64,000 bases of DNA from Flavobacteriales bacterium (GCA_947454525.1 CANGJM010000001.1:62001-126000), one strand, 5' to 3'. Shown: positions 1-9,724, numbered from the stretch's first letter. Translations and numbers: made by a program. The notes: generated from the letters alone by a model not told the origin.

Positions 1-2
1 GC

Positions 3-836
3 CAGACTCAGCCGTATTACACGTATGCGTACAAAGTTCTACCAGGACAAGCAACGAACGCAGCGAGTAACATGAACATGGATTTCACGAAAAGCATCCA
101 TTCAGGAATTGGCTATGAAAAATCCTTCAACAAAGGATTCAACATCAAAACTGAAGCGTACTACCAACATTTATACAATGTTCCGGTGACACTCGCTCCA
201 TCTTCATTCTCCATGATCAACGTTGGATCAGGATTCTCTCGCTTATTCCAAGATTCCTTGCAAAATACCGGAACAGGATACAACTACGGTTTGGAGTTAA
301 CCGTTCAGAAATATTTCGACAAAACCTTCTTCTTCTTGTTCACGGGATCCATCTTCGATTCGAAATACAAAGGAAGCGATGGCGTTCTTCGCAATACTTC
401 GTACAACGGAAACTACGTGGTGAATTTATTGGCTGGAAAAGAGTTTAACATCAATGCGAAAAACACGATTGGAATTGGATTCAAAGTAACAAGAGCTGGT
501 GGAAAACGCTACGGATTAGTCGATGTAGCTGCGTCAAATGCGGCTAAAGAAATCTTGTTCTTAGATAGCGCCTTCAACGACTACAAATTCAAGGATTACT
601 TCCGTTTGGACTTGAAAATCAGTTGGAGAAAAAATGCGGAGAAAGTAACGCATGAGATTGGATTGGACTTAGTAAACTTGTTGAACACGAAAAACTTGTT
701 GAGTTTAACGTACAATCCGGCGATTTTACCACAAGACATCGCGAATCCAAATTACCAACCGTATAGCCAAAACACCCAACTAGGATTCCTTCCTATTTTC
801 TACTACAAAATTGATTTTAAAGTGGCGAGAAGATAG
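3..836 (+). CDS. TonB-dependent receptor, C-terminal part (5' truncated)
   Basis: The reading frame is open from base 3 and the true start lies before the window; 277 residues are visible. The segment shows alternating aromatic and polar strands, with repeated patterns such as GYNYGLELTVQKYF, NYVVNLLAGKEF and YFRLDLKISW, and it ends in YYKIDFKVARR. This is typical of the last beta-strands of an outer-membrane beta-barrel of the TonB-dependent receptor/OmpA-like transporter type common in Bacteroidota. The plug domain and any CarboxypepD_reg domain would be upstream and cannot be checked. Substrate is unknown. The TAG stop shares its last base with the GTG start of recO, so the two may be co-transcribed. 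Confidence 0.75.
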   Translation, partial: QTQPYYTYAYKVLPGQATNAASNMNMDFTKSIHSGIGYEKSFNKGFNIKTEAYYQHLYNVPVTLAPSSFSMINVGSGFSRLFQDSLQNTGTGYNYGLELTVQKYFDKTFFFLFTGSIFDSKYKGSDGVLRNTSYNGNYVVNLLAGKEFNINAKNTIGIGFKVTRAGGKRYGLVDVAASNAAKEILFLDSAFNDYKFKDYFRLDLKISWRKNAEKVTHEIGLDLVNLLNTKNLLSLTYNPAILPQDIANPNYQPYSQNTQLGFLPIFYYKIDFKVARR

Positions 837-1531
837 TGAAATCGAAGGAACTTGGCATTTTAATTGACAAACACCATTATTCAGAAAGCAGTAGCATCCT
901 GAATTTTTATACGCTTGAAAAGGGATACGCAAGTTTCATTTTCAAAGGAGTCAAAAAGAAAGGCAAGTCCTTGAATCAATTGGGCTTATACGAAATAAGC
1001 TATTTTAAAAGACCGGAAAGTGAGCTGGGCATCATCCAAACCATGGATTATGCCTGGACTCCTTCCAACCTCTACACGCAGCCACAGAAAGTCATGCTCG
1101 TTTTTTTCATGGCGGATGTACTCAAGCAAACCATCAAGCAGCAAGGACCAGATCCGCAGTTGTTCGAATACGTTCAAGCGCAACTCATCGACTTGGAAAC
1201 CCGAACGGATGACTTTATTTTTCCCACGCAATTCTTGGCTCAATACATGCAATTTTTGGGATATGCACCACTTTTTGATGAAGAAGATGCGAGTGCTTTC
1301 GACATCGAACGCGGCATGTTTACCAATACACCAAGTGGAAGTAAATACGTGCAGGATCCAGCGGTATTGTCCTTTTTGAAAGCACAGTTTTTAAAAGAAA
1401 CGACAGAAAACTATCCAAAGGATGTTGTACGAAAAGGCTTAGAAGTTTTGGTGAATTACGCCGAACTCCACCTGCCAAATTTCAGTTTGAAAGTAACGAT
1501 GGAAGTGATTCGCGATACGCTGTATGCTTGA
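836..1531 (+). CDS. recO: DNA repair protein RecO
   Basis: RecO mediates RecA loading in RecF-pathway recombinational repair, working with RecR in the cytoplasm. The 231-residue protein has the family N-terminal OB-fold start (KSKELGILIDKHHYSESSSI), with the G-x-x-x-FIFKGVKKKG basic stretch near residues 33-45, followed by the helical C-terminal region (FFMADVLKQTIK, FLAQYMQFLGYAP). Length matches Bacteroidota RecO. The start is GTG, one base inside the preceding stop codon; no in-frame ATG near this point gives the conserved N-terminus. It converges on tadA with stop codons directly adjacent and no room for a terminator. Confidence 0.93.
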   Translation: MKSKELGILIDKHHYSESSSILNFYTLEKGYASFIFKGVKKKGKSLNQLGLYEISYFKRPESELGIIQTMDYAWTPSNLYTQPQKVMLVFFMADVLKQTIKQQGPDPQLFEYVQAQLIDLETRTDDFIFPTQFLAQYMQFLGYAPLFDEEDASAFDIERGMFTNTPSGSKYVQDPAVLSFLKAQFLKETTENYPKDVVRKGLEVLVNYAELHLPNFSLKVTMEVIRDTLYA

Positions 1532-1975
1532 TTAACGCTTGCGCGCAAAGAAATCTTTGAGCAACTGCTGACATTCCGCTTCCATAATGCCATTTGTCAC
1601 CAAAGTCGCTGGATGATACAAGGATTTTTCTTGGAGTCCAGCGCCGCGACGGTCATCTCGTGCGCCAAAAACAACTTTATCGATTTGTGACCAATACAGA
1701 GCTCCAGCACACATGCAACAAGGTTCCAGCGTCACGAACAAGGTACATTCCTTCAAGTATTTCGCGCCTAAATATTGTGATGCAGCGGTGATTGCTTGAA
1801 TTTCTGCATGTGCCGTAACATCCGATAACTTCTCCGTTAGGTTGTGACCGCGTGCAATGATTTGATTCTTGCAAACAATGACTGCTCCCACGGGAACTTC
1901 GTCTTGATCGAAGGCTTTTTGAGCTTCCAAATAAGCCTGCTTCATGAAATATTGGTCGTTGAATGGATCTAGCAT
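1532..1975 (-). CDS. tadA: tRNA-specific adenosine deaminase TadA
   Basis: This cytidine-deaminase-fold enzyme converts adenosine 34 to inosine in the tRNA-Arg(ACG) anticodon. The 147-residue length is normal. The zinc-binding and catalytic signature is complete: HAEIQA (His ligand and catalytic Glu) near residue 57 and PCCMCAGAL (two Cys ligands) near residue 86. The N-terminus shows the usual MKQAYLEAQKAFDQDEVPVG pattern. Some Bacteroidota homologues are annotated as guanine deaminase-like, but the PCCMCAGA pattern favours TadA. It stands alone on the minus strand and ends base-to-base against recO. Confidence 0.92.
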   Translation of the reverse strand: MLDPFNDQYFMKQAYLEAQKAFDQDEVPVGAVIVCKNQIIARGHNLTEKLSDVTAHAEIQAITAASQYLGAKYLKECTLFVTLEPCCMCAGALYWSQIDKVVFGARDDRRGAGLQEKSLYHPATLVTNGIMEAECQQLLKDFFARKR

Positions 1976-2074
1976 AGCACAAGATTAGTAACAATCTCCT
2001 TAACCCACAAGCGAATGTTTAGAAGAATTTTAAGCTTTCTGTTGTTTCAAGCGCCCTTCTTTTTACATTCGGAG

Positions 2075-2611
2075 ATGAAAATGTTGGACCTCATTATTTT
2101 ACTTCCGCTCATCTACGGAGCCTATAAAGGCTACAAACGTGGATTCATCATGTCTTTGTTCATGTTGTTAGCAGTTATTGTTGGGTTATATGCAGCCTTT
2201 CATTTCACGGATGTCATCGTTTCCTACGGACAAGAACACTTTGAATGGACAAGCAAGTACATTTCGCCAATTACCATCCTCAGTTTGTTTTTAGTAGTCG
2301 GAGCAGGTGTTTATTTTGGTGGAAAAGTACTAGAAAGTGTCATCAAGTTAGCAAAATTATCGGTCTTGAATAGTTTAGCCGGCGCCTTGTTGGGCTTGCT
2401 GCAATGGACCTATTTCGTTGGAAGTTTGTTGCTGATGCTGATTTCTTTTGATCAAAAAGAAACGATCATCTCCAAGGAAACGAAGCAGCATTCCCTGATT
2501 TTGCCGGTGATGACAAGCGTGCTCCACGGCTCCATCCCAGGGGTTAGTTCCAGTACACTTTTTGAATTTTACGAAACACAAATCAATCCACCGAAACATG
2601 AAACACCTTAA
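2075..2611 (+). CDS. CvpA family inner-membrane protein
   Basis: The protein is of the CvpA/colicin V production family, small inner-membrane proteins of uncertain role. It begins MKMLDLIILLPLIYGAYKGY, which is the family start pattern (short hydrophobic helix, then G-x-x-K/R-G). It has about four membrane segments (roughly residues 4-20, 25-45, 65-90 and 105-125). An upstream in-frame ATG at 2015 would add 20 residues that do not resemble the family, so the start at 2075 (or 2081) is preferred. The 3' end overlaps the next gene by 14 bases. The actual role in this organism cannot be inferred. Confidence 0.82.
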   Translation: MKMLDLIILLPLIYGAYKGYKRGFIMSLFMLLAVIVGLYAAFHFTDVIVSYGQEHFEWTSKYISPITILSLFLVVGAGVYFGGKVLESVIKLAKLSVLNSLAGALLGLLQWTYFVGSLLLMLISFDQKETIISKETKQHSLILPVMTSVLHGSIPGVSSSTLFEFYETQINPPKHETP

Positions 2612-3110
2612 GCTCTTTCTCTTTCTTTTATTCGTTCAGCAGTTCAGCGCACAAGGTATTTTAGACCGAAAAGAACCAAAAAAAGTTGTGAAGTCCGGGC
2701 CCTACATCGGCATTCAAAGTGGACGATTTTATGCCGGTGAAGTTGGCATCGAAAAGCAATGGAAGCGCTCCGATAAATTCCTAGAATCAACGACCAACGC
2801 GCTCCACATGGGCGTCAATTACTCCTACGATTTCTCTAACTTCAATCCAATTTTAGGCTACGACCTTGGCTTCTGGCACAAAGAAAACACCGTGGGACTC
2901 ACCTACGGAATGAACTTCTGCATGCGTACCAATTTTGACCAGTACCGCGTTGGCATTTGTCCCACAATTGGCATTAAAATCCTCCAATTCCACATTCAAA
3001 CCGGCTATCATTTGTTGGCGCCTTTCAACCGCAACAATGCTTCCTTCGATGCGAACACGATTTTCTTGAGCGCACGCTTTTTAATCGTGAATGAGCGAGA
3101 GAGGAAATAG
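2598..3110 (+). CDS. Secreted or outer-membrane protein of unknown function
   Basis: I do not recognise this 170-residue protein. It starts with a clear signal peptide (MKHLKLFLFLLFVQQFSA, cleavage before Q) and the rest has alternating aromatic strands with glycines (GVNYSYDFSNFNPILGYDLGFW, GLTYGMNFCMRTNF), suggesting a small beta-barrel or beta-rich exported protein. The ATG at 2598 is chosen over an upstream ATG at 2562 because it begins exactly at the signal peptide. It overlaps the cvpA-like gene by 14 bases and is probably co-transcribed with it. No sorting domain is present. Confidence 0.7.
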   Translation: MKHLKLFLFLLFVQQFSAQGILDRKEPKKVVKSGPYIGIQSGRFYAGEVGIEKQWKRSDKFLESTTNALHMGVNYSYDFSNFNPILGYDLGFWHKENTVGLTYGMNFCMRTNFDQYRVGICPTIGIKILQFHIQTGYHLLAPFNRNNASFDANTIFLSARFLIVNERERK

Positions 3111-3130
3111 GGGAGTCTAGTTTCCCCCTA
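3108..3130 (+). terminator. Short GC-rich hairpin at gene end (possible weak terminator)
   Basis: TAGGGG (3108-3113) is complementary to CCCCTA (3125-3130), with an 11-base loop. The stem includes the TAG stop codon of the preceding gene. No long T-run follows, so termination would be weak or the pairing may be chance. Confidence 0.35.
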
Positions 3131-3151
3131 GAAAATATCAAAAAACAAGCC

Positions 3152-3159
3152 TATCTTTG
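3152..3159 (+). promoter_or_regulatory. Bacteroidota -7 box (TATCTTTG)
   Basis: TATCTTTG matches the Bacteroidota consensus TAnnTTTG and lies 16 bases before the ATG at 3176. No convincing TTG -33 element is seen at the usual distance, so assignment rests on the -7 box alone. Confidence 0.5.
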
Positions 3160-3175
3160 ATGAAACTCATCGAAT

Positions 3176-6100
3176 ATGAAACAACTTAGTTTTTTGGTTT
3201 TTTGCTTGTGTATGTTCATTTTGAATACGCACAACAATAAACTTTTTGCTCAATTAACGATTAGCTCAAATCCAGGCACAACTGTTTGCGCTGGTACAGC
3301 TGTAACACTAACGGCATCTGGGGTAACGGGCGCAACCTATTCTTGGTCACCGGGAGGAGCGACAACATCGAGCATTACGGTTTCTCCAACGAGCACAACA
3401 ACTTATACCTGTACGGCAATTGCTAATAGCATCAGTTATTCAGCAAATACAACGATCAACGTCAACCCAATTCCAACGGGCGTAATTACAGCCAATATGT
3501 TTGGTGGTTTAAGTGTTTCAACCTCAGCCTCACTGGGATATTATATGTGGAGCACAGGTGAGACTACACAGAATATTACCGTGATGGGTCCTGGTACTTA
3601 CTGTGTAATAATTACAAGTTTACAAGGCTGTAACTCTGCTCCAATTTGTATTCCATCTTGGGCTCTTCCATCTTTATACTATTTCAACGCTGGGAATAAT
3701 GCGACAATTGGTTGCACTCAGAATGTGGTTCAAATAGGTTCCGCTCCTATAGCTGGACACACCTATAATTGGAGTCCAACAACTGGACTCAGTAATCCAA
3801 CTATCGCGAATCCAAGTGCGAATCCAAGTGCTACAACCACATATACGCTAACGGAAACCGATGCGAATGGTAATCAACTGATCGATCAAGTAACAGTTAC
3901 CGTAAATAATTCACCCCCTGTCTCAAACGCAGGTGGAGATAAGATAAAAAACTGCATCCAAAATACCACAGGGGCAACCATTGGTTTGCCAGCTGTGGCA
4001 GGAAACACTTATTCGTGGAGTCCAAGCACTGGACTTAGTTCAGCAACGGTTGCGAATCCAACAGCCAATCCCTTGTTTACGACAACGTATGTTTTAACAA
4101 CGACAAATTCTGTAGGATGCTCCGCTACGGATCAAGTGACCGTGACCGTGAATACCTTCCAACCCACGGCAAATGCGGGACTTGATTTCACGAAAACATG
4201 TATCTCGAACGTAAACGGTTTGGCGATTGGTGCGAGCTCCGTTACCGGAAACACCTACTCTTGGACACCAGCTACCGGATTGAGTTCGGCTACCGTTTCC
4301 AATCCAACAGCGAATCCAAGCACAACGACTACCTATACCTTAACTGCGACAAATATTTCCAGTGGATGTACCGCGACGGATCAAGTGTTGGTGACGGTGA
4401 ATAACCAAGGTCCAACCGTTGATGCCGGAATCGATATCTCCAAAACATGTGTGAGCAACGTAAACGGTGCGACCATCGGAATGACAGCCATTGCAGGAAA
4501 TACCTATACATGGTCGCCAGCAAGCGGACTCAGTTCCACTTCGATCGCCAATCCATTCGCCAATCCAACGACTACAACAACGTACACCGTTTCATCAACC
4601 AATCTAACTACGGGATGTACAGCAACGGATCAAATTATCGTGACCGTGAACAACACACCACCAACGGCCAATGCTGGACTCGATGCCACGGTGAGTTGTA
4701 ACACCAATGTCGGAGGAGCAATTCTTGGAACGCCAACCGTAGCAGGAAACACGTATTCTTGGACACCAAGCACCGGATTGAATTCCAGTACACTTTCGCA
4801 ACCAACGGCGAATCCGTCCACGAACACAACGTATAACTTGATGGTCATGAATGCTTCTAGCGGATGTATGTCGACAGATCAAGTTGATGTTAGTGTAAAC
4901 ACCACCCCTGCGACAGCGAATGCGGGTCCAGATGGATCAGTGAATTGTTTGAATAGTGGAACAGGTTACGGACTTGGTTCGACACCGATTTCAGGAATGA
5001 CATACGCTTGGACACCATCCACTGGACTTAGTTCGGCAACCGTTGCGAATCCAACGGCGAATCCAACTGTGGCAACAGTCTACACCTTAACCGCAACAAA
5101 CAGCGCAAGCGGATGTACAGCCAACGATCAAGTGACGGTTTTCATTAATACACAAGTTCCAAGTGTCGATGCTGGTTTGAATCAAATCATTTGTGCAGGA
5201 ACACCAGTGACCTTAACCGGAAATGGCTCCGCAGGTGCAACGTTCCAGTGGGATAACGGCATTCAAAATGGCGCAGCTTTCGTTCCAACAACAACAACAA
5301 CGTATACACTAACAGCAACCGCTGCAAATGGATGTTCGTCAACGGATCAAGTGATTGTGGCCGTGAATTCCTTGCCAAGCGTCAGTGCAGGTCCAGATAT
5401 CAATGCCTGTGACGGAAGTGCGGTAACCTTATCAGGATCTGGTGCCTTAACGTATACATGGCAACCTGCTGTTCAGAACGGACAAGCATTTATTCCGGTG
5501 AATTCCAGTGCGTTTATTGTCACTGGAACAGATGCAAATAACTGTCATTCAACAGATACGGTGCAAGTGAATGTGGTGCAATCGACAGTAAGTGCCTTGA
5601 ATGAAAGTGCCTGTGATTCCTATACCTTGAACGGACAATCTTACACGCAATCAGGAACGTACATCCAAGTCATCAATAACACAAGTGGATGTGATTCCAC
5701 CATCAACTTAAACTTGAACATGGAATTTTCACCAATTACGCCGGTGATTACCTTAACAAATGGCGTAACCATGACTGTGGATGCCCAGGCAAATGCAAAC
5801 TTACAATGGATCAATTGCTCGGATTTGACACCCATTGCTGGTGCGACCGGAACAACGTTTACAGCATCCGCAAATGGTATGTATGCCGTTGTTGCAAGCA
5901 ACGCTTGTGGTTCGGACACTTCAGCATGTAGCACGGTGAATAGCGTGGGATTAGAGACACTTTCGAGCAACGGTGTAAGCGTATTCCCGAATCCAACGAA
6001 TGAATTACTGACGGTACATGTTCCAGTTGCATTCCTAGGAAGTGAATGGAATTTGGTCGACATCCGCGGACGTCAAGTGCTAAACGGTCAAGTAGACATC

Positions 6101-6193
6101 GAACAATTTCAACTGAATCTTTCCGACTTTGCACGCGGAACGTATTGGTTATCCCTTGGAACCAATCAACCGATTCAAGTGGTGAAGAATTGA
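3176..6193 (+). CDS. Large repeat-containing secreted protein with T9SS type A sorting domain
   Basis: A 1005-residue exported protein, probably a cell-surface or released adhesin-like protein. It has a signal peptide (cleavage near residue 25, KLFA/Q), then an Ig/PKD-like domain (residues 27-95, TVCAGTAVTLTASG), six similar modules of about 80-83 residues (residues about 170-664) with the pattern NAGxD-x-TC-x-GNTYSWTPSTGLSS-x-NPTANP-x-TTTYTLTATN-x-GCTATDQVTVTVN, two shorter Ig-like modules (VDAG and VSAG starts), and a CDSYTLNG-type module near residue 810. The C-terminus (SVFPNPTNELLTVHVP ... GTYWLSLG ... VVKN) is a T9SS type A sorting domain. Paired Cys in each module may form disulfides. 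No enzyme domain is visible. A bidirectional terminator follows. Confidence 0.88.
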   Translation: MKQLSFLVFCLCMFILNTHNNKLFAQLTISSNPGTTVCAGTAVTLTASGVTGATYSWSPGGATTSSITVSPTSTTTYTCTAIANSISYSANTTINVNPIPTGVITANMFGGLSVSTSASLGYYMWSTGETTQNITVMGPGTYCVIITSLQGCNSAPICIPSWALPSLYYFNAGNNATIGCTQNVVQIGSAPIAGHTYNWSPTTGLSNPTIANPSANPSATTTYTLTETDANGNQLIDQVTVTVNNSPPVSNAGGDKIKNCIQNTTGATIGLPAVAGNTYSWSPSTGLSSATVANPTANPLFTTTYVLTTTNSVGCSATDQVTVTVNTFQPTANAGLDFTKTCISNVNGLAIGASSVTGNTYSWTPATGLSSATVSNPTANPSTTTTYTLTATNISSGCTATDQVLVTVNNQGPTVDAGIDISKTCVSNVNGATIGMTAIAGNTYTWSPASGLSSTSIANPFANPTTTTTYTVSSTNLTTGCTATDQIIVTVNNTPPTANAGLDATVSCNTNVGGAILGTPTVAGNTYSWTPSTGLNSSTLSQPTANPSTNTTYNLMVMNASSGCMSTDQVDVSVNTTPATANAGPDGSVNCLNSGTGYGLGSTPISGMTYAWTPSTGLSSATVANPTANPTVATVYTLTATNSASGCTANDQVTVFINTQVPSVDAGLNQIICAGTPVTLTGNGSAGATFQWDNGIQNGAAFVPTTTTTYTLTATAANGCSSTDQVIVAVNSLPSVSAGPDINACDGSAVTLSGSGALTYTWQPAVQNGQAFIPVNSSAFIVTGTDANNCHSTDTVQVNVVQSTVSALNESACDSYTLNGQSYTQSGTYIQVINNTSGCDSTINLNLNMEFSPITPVITLTNGVTMTVDAQANANLQWINCSDLTPIAGATGTTFTASANGMYAVVASNACGSDTSACSTVNSVGLETLSSNGVSVFPNPTNELLTVHVPVAFLGSEWNLVDIRGRQVLNGQVDIEQFQLNLSDFARGTYWLSLGTNQPIQVVKN
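3686..5167 (+). repeat. Six tandem imperfect coding repeats, period mostly 249 bp
   Basis: Module starts (the NAG or DAG codon triplet) fall at 3686, 3926, 4172, 4421, 4670 and 4919, and the next, divergent module starts at 5168. Spacings are 240, 246, 249, 249, 249 and 249 bases. The nucleotide copies are diverged at many silent sites, so this is an established protein-domain array and not a very recent duplication. Confidence 0.85.
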
Positions 6194-6212
6194 GAGCAAA
6201 ATCCCTATTAAC

Positions 6213-6246
6213 AACAAAGTCCTGACGGTATCGCCAGGACTTTGTT
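6213..6246. terminator. Bidirectional rho-independent terminator
   Basis: A perfect 12-base stem AACAAAGTCCTG (6213-6224) / CAGGACTTTGTT (6235-6246) with a 10-base loop sits between the convergent T9SS protein gene and the ALDH gene. The A/T-rich stem ends give T-runs in both directions, so it can serve both genes. Confidence 0.85.
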
Positions 6247-6266
6247 ATTTCTAGAAGTGTAACTTG

Positions 6267-7820
6267 TTACAAGTCGAATTTAATTCCTTGTGCCAATGGC
6301 AAGCTGTCAGAATAGTTGATGGTATTTGTCTGACGACGCATGTACACTTTCCATGCATCAGATCCAGACTCGCGTCCACCACCTGTTTCTTTCTCTCCAC
6401 CGAAAGCACCACCAATCTCCGCACCAGATGTTCCGATGTTGACATTCGCGATTCCACAGTCTGATCCTCCTGCTGCTAAGAACGCTTCAGATTCTTTCAA
6501 CTCATTCGTCATGATGGCAGATGAAAGTCCTTGTGGAACGCCATTTTGTAAAGCGATCGCTTCGTAAACGTCACCGCTGTATTTCATCACGTAAAGAATC
6601 GGGGCAAATGTTTCGTGTTGCACAATCGCAAAATGATTCTCTGCTTCAATGATACACGGTTTCACGTAGCAACCAGATTCATAACCTGGACCACTCAATA
6701 CACCGCCTTCAACCAATACTTTTCCTCCTTCTTTTTGAGCTGCCTCAATCGCATGAAGGTAATTGTTCACCGCATCTTGATCGATTAATGGTCCAACGTG
6801 GTTGTTCTGATCCAATGGATTTCCAATGCTCAATTGTTTGTATGCAGATGTCAAGGCTTCCGTTACTTTATCGTAGATGGATGCATGAACAATCAAACGA
6901 CGTGTGGATGTACAACGTTGTCCAGCTGTTCCAACTGCACCAAATACCGCTCCTGGAACGACCATTTTCAAGTCCGCACTTGGCGTGATGATAATCGCAT
7001 TGTTTCCTCCTAATTCCAATAAAGAACGACCCAAACGCTCGCCAACTGCTGCTCCAACAGATTTACCCATACGTGTAGATCCCGTTGCAGAAATTAACGG
7101 AACTCGTCCGTCGTTTGCCATTAATTTTCCGATTTCAGCGTCGCCGATGATCACGTTAGACACTCCTTCTGGAACGCCATTCGCTTCAAATACTTCTTGT
7201 GTGATGCGTTGACAAGCAATGGCTGTCAAAGGTGTTTTTTCAGATGGTTTCCAAATACATACGTCTCCACAAACCCATGCAAGTGCCGTGTTCCAATTCC
7301 ATACCGCAACCGGGAAGTTAAACGCGGAGATGATTCCAACGATTCCAAGTGGATGGTATTGTTCGTACATGCGGTGTCCAGGACGCTCCGAATGCATGGT
7401 TAATCCGTACAACTGACGAGAAAGTCCAACAGCAAAATCACAGATGTCAATCATCTCTTGTACTTCACCAAGTCCTTCTTGAAGTGATTTCCCCATTTCG
7501 TAAGAAACCAATTTTCCAAGTGGCTCTTTGTAAAAACGAATGCGTTCTGCTAATTGACGAACAACCTCACCTCTTTTTGGTGCAGGAATTTTACGCCATT
7601 CAACGAATGCTCCTTGTGCTTTTTCAATTAATGCGTTGTAATCCGCAGCTGTAGCAGATTGAACAGAAGCAATTAATTTTCCATCTACAGGCGAGATGGA
7701 GTCAATAGTTGCTCCAGTTGTATTCATCCAGTTACTTCCCGTAGAAGCCCCCGAATTTGTGGATTGAATTCCGAGCTGAGCTAGAATTCCTTTCATTTCT
7801 TCTGATCCGATTGTTGACAT
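6267..7820 (-). CDS. Aldehyde dehydrogenase, ALDH7 (aminoadipate-semialdehyde dehydrogenase-like)
   Basis: A 517-residue NAD(P)-dependent aldehyde dehydrogenase. The general-base Glu lies in LLELGGNNA (about residue 267) and the catalytic Cys in GQRCTSTRRL (about residue 298); the cofactor-binding stretch SATGSTRMG is also present. The sequence style (ISPVDGKLIASV, FNFPVAVWNWNTALAWVCGD, WKPSEKTPLTAI) is that of the ALDH7/antiquitin family, which oxidises alpha-aminoadipic semialdehyde (piperideine-6-carboxylate) in lysine catabolism. The exact substrate is inference. Single gene on the minus strand, with a shared terminator downstream and a TAAATTTG-like box at 7847-7840. Confidence 0.9.
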   Translation of the reverse strand: MSTIGSEEMKGILAQLGIQSTNSGASTGSNWMNTTGATIDSISPVDGKLIASVQSATAADYNALIEKAQGAFVEWRKIPAPKRGEVVRQLAERIRFYKEPLGKLVSYEMGKSLQEGLGEVQEMIDICDFAVGLSRQLYGLTMHSERPGHRMYEQYHPLGIVGIISAFNFPVAVWNWNTALAWVCGDVCIWKPSEKTPLTAIACQRITQEVFEANGVPEGVSNVIIGDAEIGKLMANDGRVPLISATGSTRMGKSVGAAVGERLGRSLLELGGNNAIIITPSADLKMVVPGAVFGAVGTAGQRCTSTRRLIVHASIYDKVTEALTSAYKQLSIGNPLDQNNHVGPLIDQDAVNNYLHAIEAAQKEGGKVLVEGGVLSGPGYESGCYVKPCIIEAENHFAIVQHETFAPILYVMKYSGDVYEAIALQNGVPQGLSSAIMTNELKESEAFLAAGGSDCGIANVNIGTSGAEIGGAFGGEKETGGGRESGSDAWKVYMRRQTNTINYSDSLPLAQGIKFDL

Positions 7821-7952
7821 AGTTGATTGTTTTGTTGGACAAATTTACACATTTCTATTGCTTAGAAAGGTAACTTAAGTAGAAGTACCACAGAATTTCC
7901 TTTTGTCGCTTGCTTTCTGTCCGCCGGACCTTCATTTTAGGGATATCTTTTG

Positions 7953-7960
7953 TATTTTTG
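7953..7960 (+). promoter_or_regulatory. Candidate -7 box of aspS (TATTTTTG)
   Basis: TATTTTTG fits TAnnTTTG and lies 18 bases before the aspS ATG at 7979. A TTG -33 element is not evident. Its position also argues against the upstream in-frame ATG at 7910 as the start. Confidence 0.45.
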
Positions 7961-7978
7961 CCATTCAAAATCAATGTT

Positions 7979-9724
7979 ATGTATCGCTCGCACACTTGTG
8001 GTGAATTAAGAATGGAAAATGTAGGGAACACCGTAACCTTAGCAGGTTGGGTACAACGTTCCCGCGATTTAGGTGGAATGACTTTTGTGGATTTACGCGA
8101 TCGTTATGGAATCACTCAGTTGGCATTTAACATGGAAGTAAATGCTGAATTGTGTGAACAAGCACGAAAGTTGGGACGTGAATTTGTGATTCAAGTAACT
8201 GGTTCTGTGATCGAACGCAGCAGCAAAAACCGCAACATGCCTACTGGAGAGATTGAAATCAACGTAAATGAAATCAAGATCTTAAACGCAGCGAAATTGC
8301 CACCATTTACCATCGAAGACGATACCGATGGAGGAGATGAAATCCGCATGCAATACCGTTACCTAGACTTGCGCCGTAATCCAGTTTTGGAGAAATTGCG
8401 TTTGCGTAACCGTGTCGCATTGGAAACGAGAAAATACTTAGACTCTAAGGATTTCTTAGATGTTGAAACACCGGTCTTAATCAAGTCGACGCCGGAAGGT
8501 GCACGTGATTTCGTTGTGCCAAGTCGCATGAACGAGGGACAATTCTATGCATTACCACAATCGCCACAAACCTTCAAACAGTTGTTGATGGTGAGTGGAT
8601 TCGATCGTTACTACCAAATCGTGAAATGTTTCCGCGATGAGGATTTACGTGCCGATCGTCAGCCAGAGTTTACACAAATCGACTGTGAAATGGCCTTTGT
8701 GGAGCAAAACGATATTCTAGACATGTTTGAAGGATTAATCAAACATTTATTCGCGGAAGTACGTGGCGTGAACTTCGAAGGAGCTTTCCCACGAATGAGC
8801 TACGCAGAAGCAATGGAACGTTATGGTTCTGATAAACCGGACATTCGTTTTGGAATGGAATTCGTTGATCTGACGGAAATTGCACAACAAAAAGAATTCG
8901 TTGTATTCAATAGTTCAGAGATGGTTCTAGGAATCAACGCAGTTGGCTGTTCGGAATACACGAGAAAACAATTAGACGAGTTAACCGAATGGGTGAAACG
9001 TCCACAAATCGGCGCCAAAGGATTGGTGTACGTGAAATGCAACGTTGACGGTACCTTTAAATCAAGCGTGGACAAATTTTACGATGAGTCCGACTTGAAA
9101 GCGATGGCTGAAAAAGCTGGCGCACAACCAGGAGATTTGTTGTTGTTGTTAAGCGGTGAAACGGCGAAAACCAGAAAGCAAATGAACGAACTTCGTTTGT
9201 TTTTGGGAACGCAACTTGGACTGAGAAATCCAAATGAGTTTGCGCCATTGTGGGTTTACGACTTTCCATTATTAGAGTGGGACGAAGACAATGAGCGTTA
9301 CCATGCGATGCACCATCCATTTACTTCTCCGAAACCAGAAGATTTACATTTAATCAATACAGAACCAGGAAAAGTACGTGCGAATGCCTATGACCTTGCC
9401 ATGAATGGTGTGGAATTAGGAGGTGGATCGATTCGTATTCACGATAGAGATCTTCAATCTCGTATGTTCGACTTACTTGGATTCACAAAGGAAGAAGCGC
9501 AAGCACAATTCGGATTCTTGATGAGTGCCTTCGAATACGGAGCGCCTCCGCACGGTGGATTAGCCTTCGGATTAGATCGTTTGGTGGCAACCATGGGTGG
9601 ATCAGAGTCCATTCGTGATTACATCGCATTCCCGAAAAACAACAGCGGTAGAGATACGATGATTGATGCACCATCTCCATTGAATGATGCTCAATTAAAA
9701 GAGTTGGGAATTAAATTATCCTAA
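7979..9724 (+). CDS. aspS: Aspartyl-tRNA synthetase
   Basis: A class II synthetase charging tRNA-Asp, 581 residues, the size of the bacterial-type enzyme. It has an N-terminal OB-fold anticodon-binding domain ([22 protein letters not shown]), motif 2 with [18 protein letters not shown] (about residue 218), a GAD insertion domain (about residues 300-400), and motif 3 [11 protein letters not shown] (about residue 526). The start [11 protein letters not shown] is the family start; a longer frame from 7910 would add 23 residues lying over the promoter. It carries no obvious fusion. Whether it is discriminating or non-discriminating depends on gatCAB elsewhere and cannot be judged here. Confidence 0.96.
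   Translation: MYRSHTCGELRMENVGNTVTLAGWVQRSRDLGGMTFVDLRDRYGITQLAFNMEVNAELCEQARKLGREFVIQVTGSVIERSSKNRNMPTGEIEINVNEIKILNAAKLPPFTIEDDTDGGDEIRMQYRYLDLRRNPVLEKLRLRNRVALETRKYLDSKDFLDVETPVLIKSTPEGARDFVVPSRMNEGQFYALPQSPQTFKQLLMVSGFDRYYQIVKCFRDEDLRADRQPEFTQIDCEMAFVEQNDILDMFEGLIKHLFAEVRGVNFEGAFPRMSYAEAMERYGSDKPDIRFGMEFVDLTEIAQQKEFVVFNSSEMVLGINAVGCSEYTRKQLDELTEWVKRPQIGAKGLVYVKCNVDGTFKSSVDKFYDESDLKAMAEKAGAQPGDLLLLLSGETAKTRKQMNELRLFLGTQLGLRNPNEFAPLWVYDFPLLEWDEDNERYHAMHHPFTSPKPEDLHLINTEPGKVRANAYDLAMNGVELGGGSIRIHDRDLQSRMFDLLGFTKEEAQAQFGFLMSAFEYGAPPHGGLAFGLDRLVATMGGSESIRDYIAFPKNNSGRDTMIDAPSPLNDAQLKELGIKLS

Noticed and set aside
2015-2074. Longer N-terminus for the CvpA-like protein
   Set aside because: The added 20 residues are hydrophobic and aromatic and do not fit the family; the Met at 2075 starts the normal pattern.
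4604-4882. Minus-strand open frames within the repeat protein gene (for example 4604-4882 and 4630-4848)
   Set aside because: They lie wholly inside a well-supported gene on the other strand, have odd composition (Arg, Cys, His-rich) and show no protein family.
3686-5167. Regular spaced repeats that could look like a CRISPR or satellite array
   Set aside because: Period of about 249 bases is a whole number of codons, the frame stays open throughout, and the repeats encode similar protein modules; they are domain repeats.
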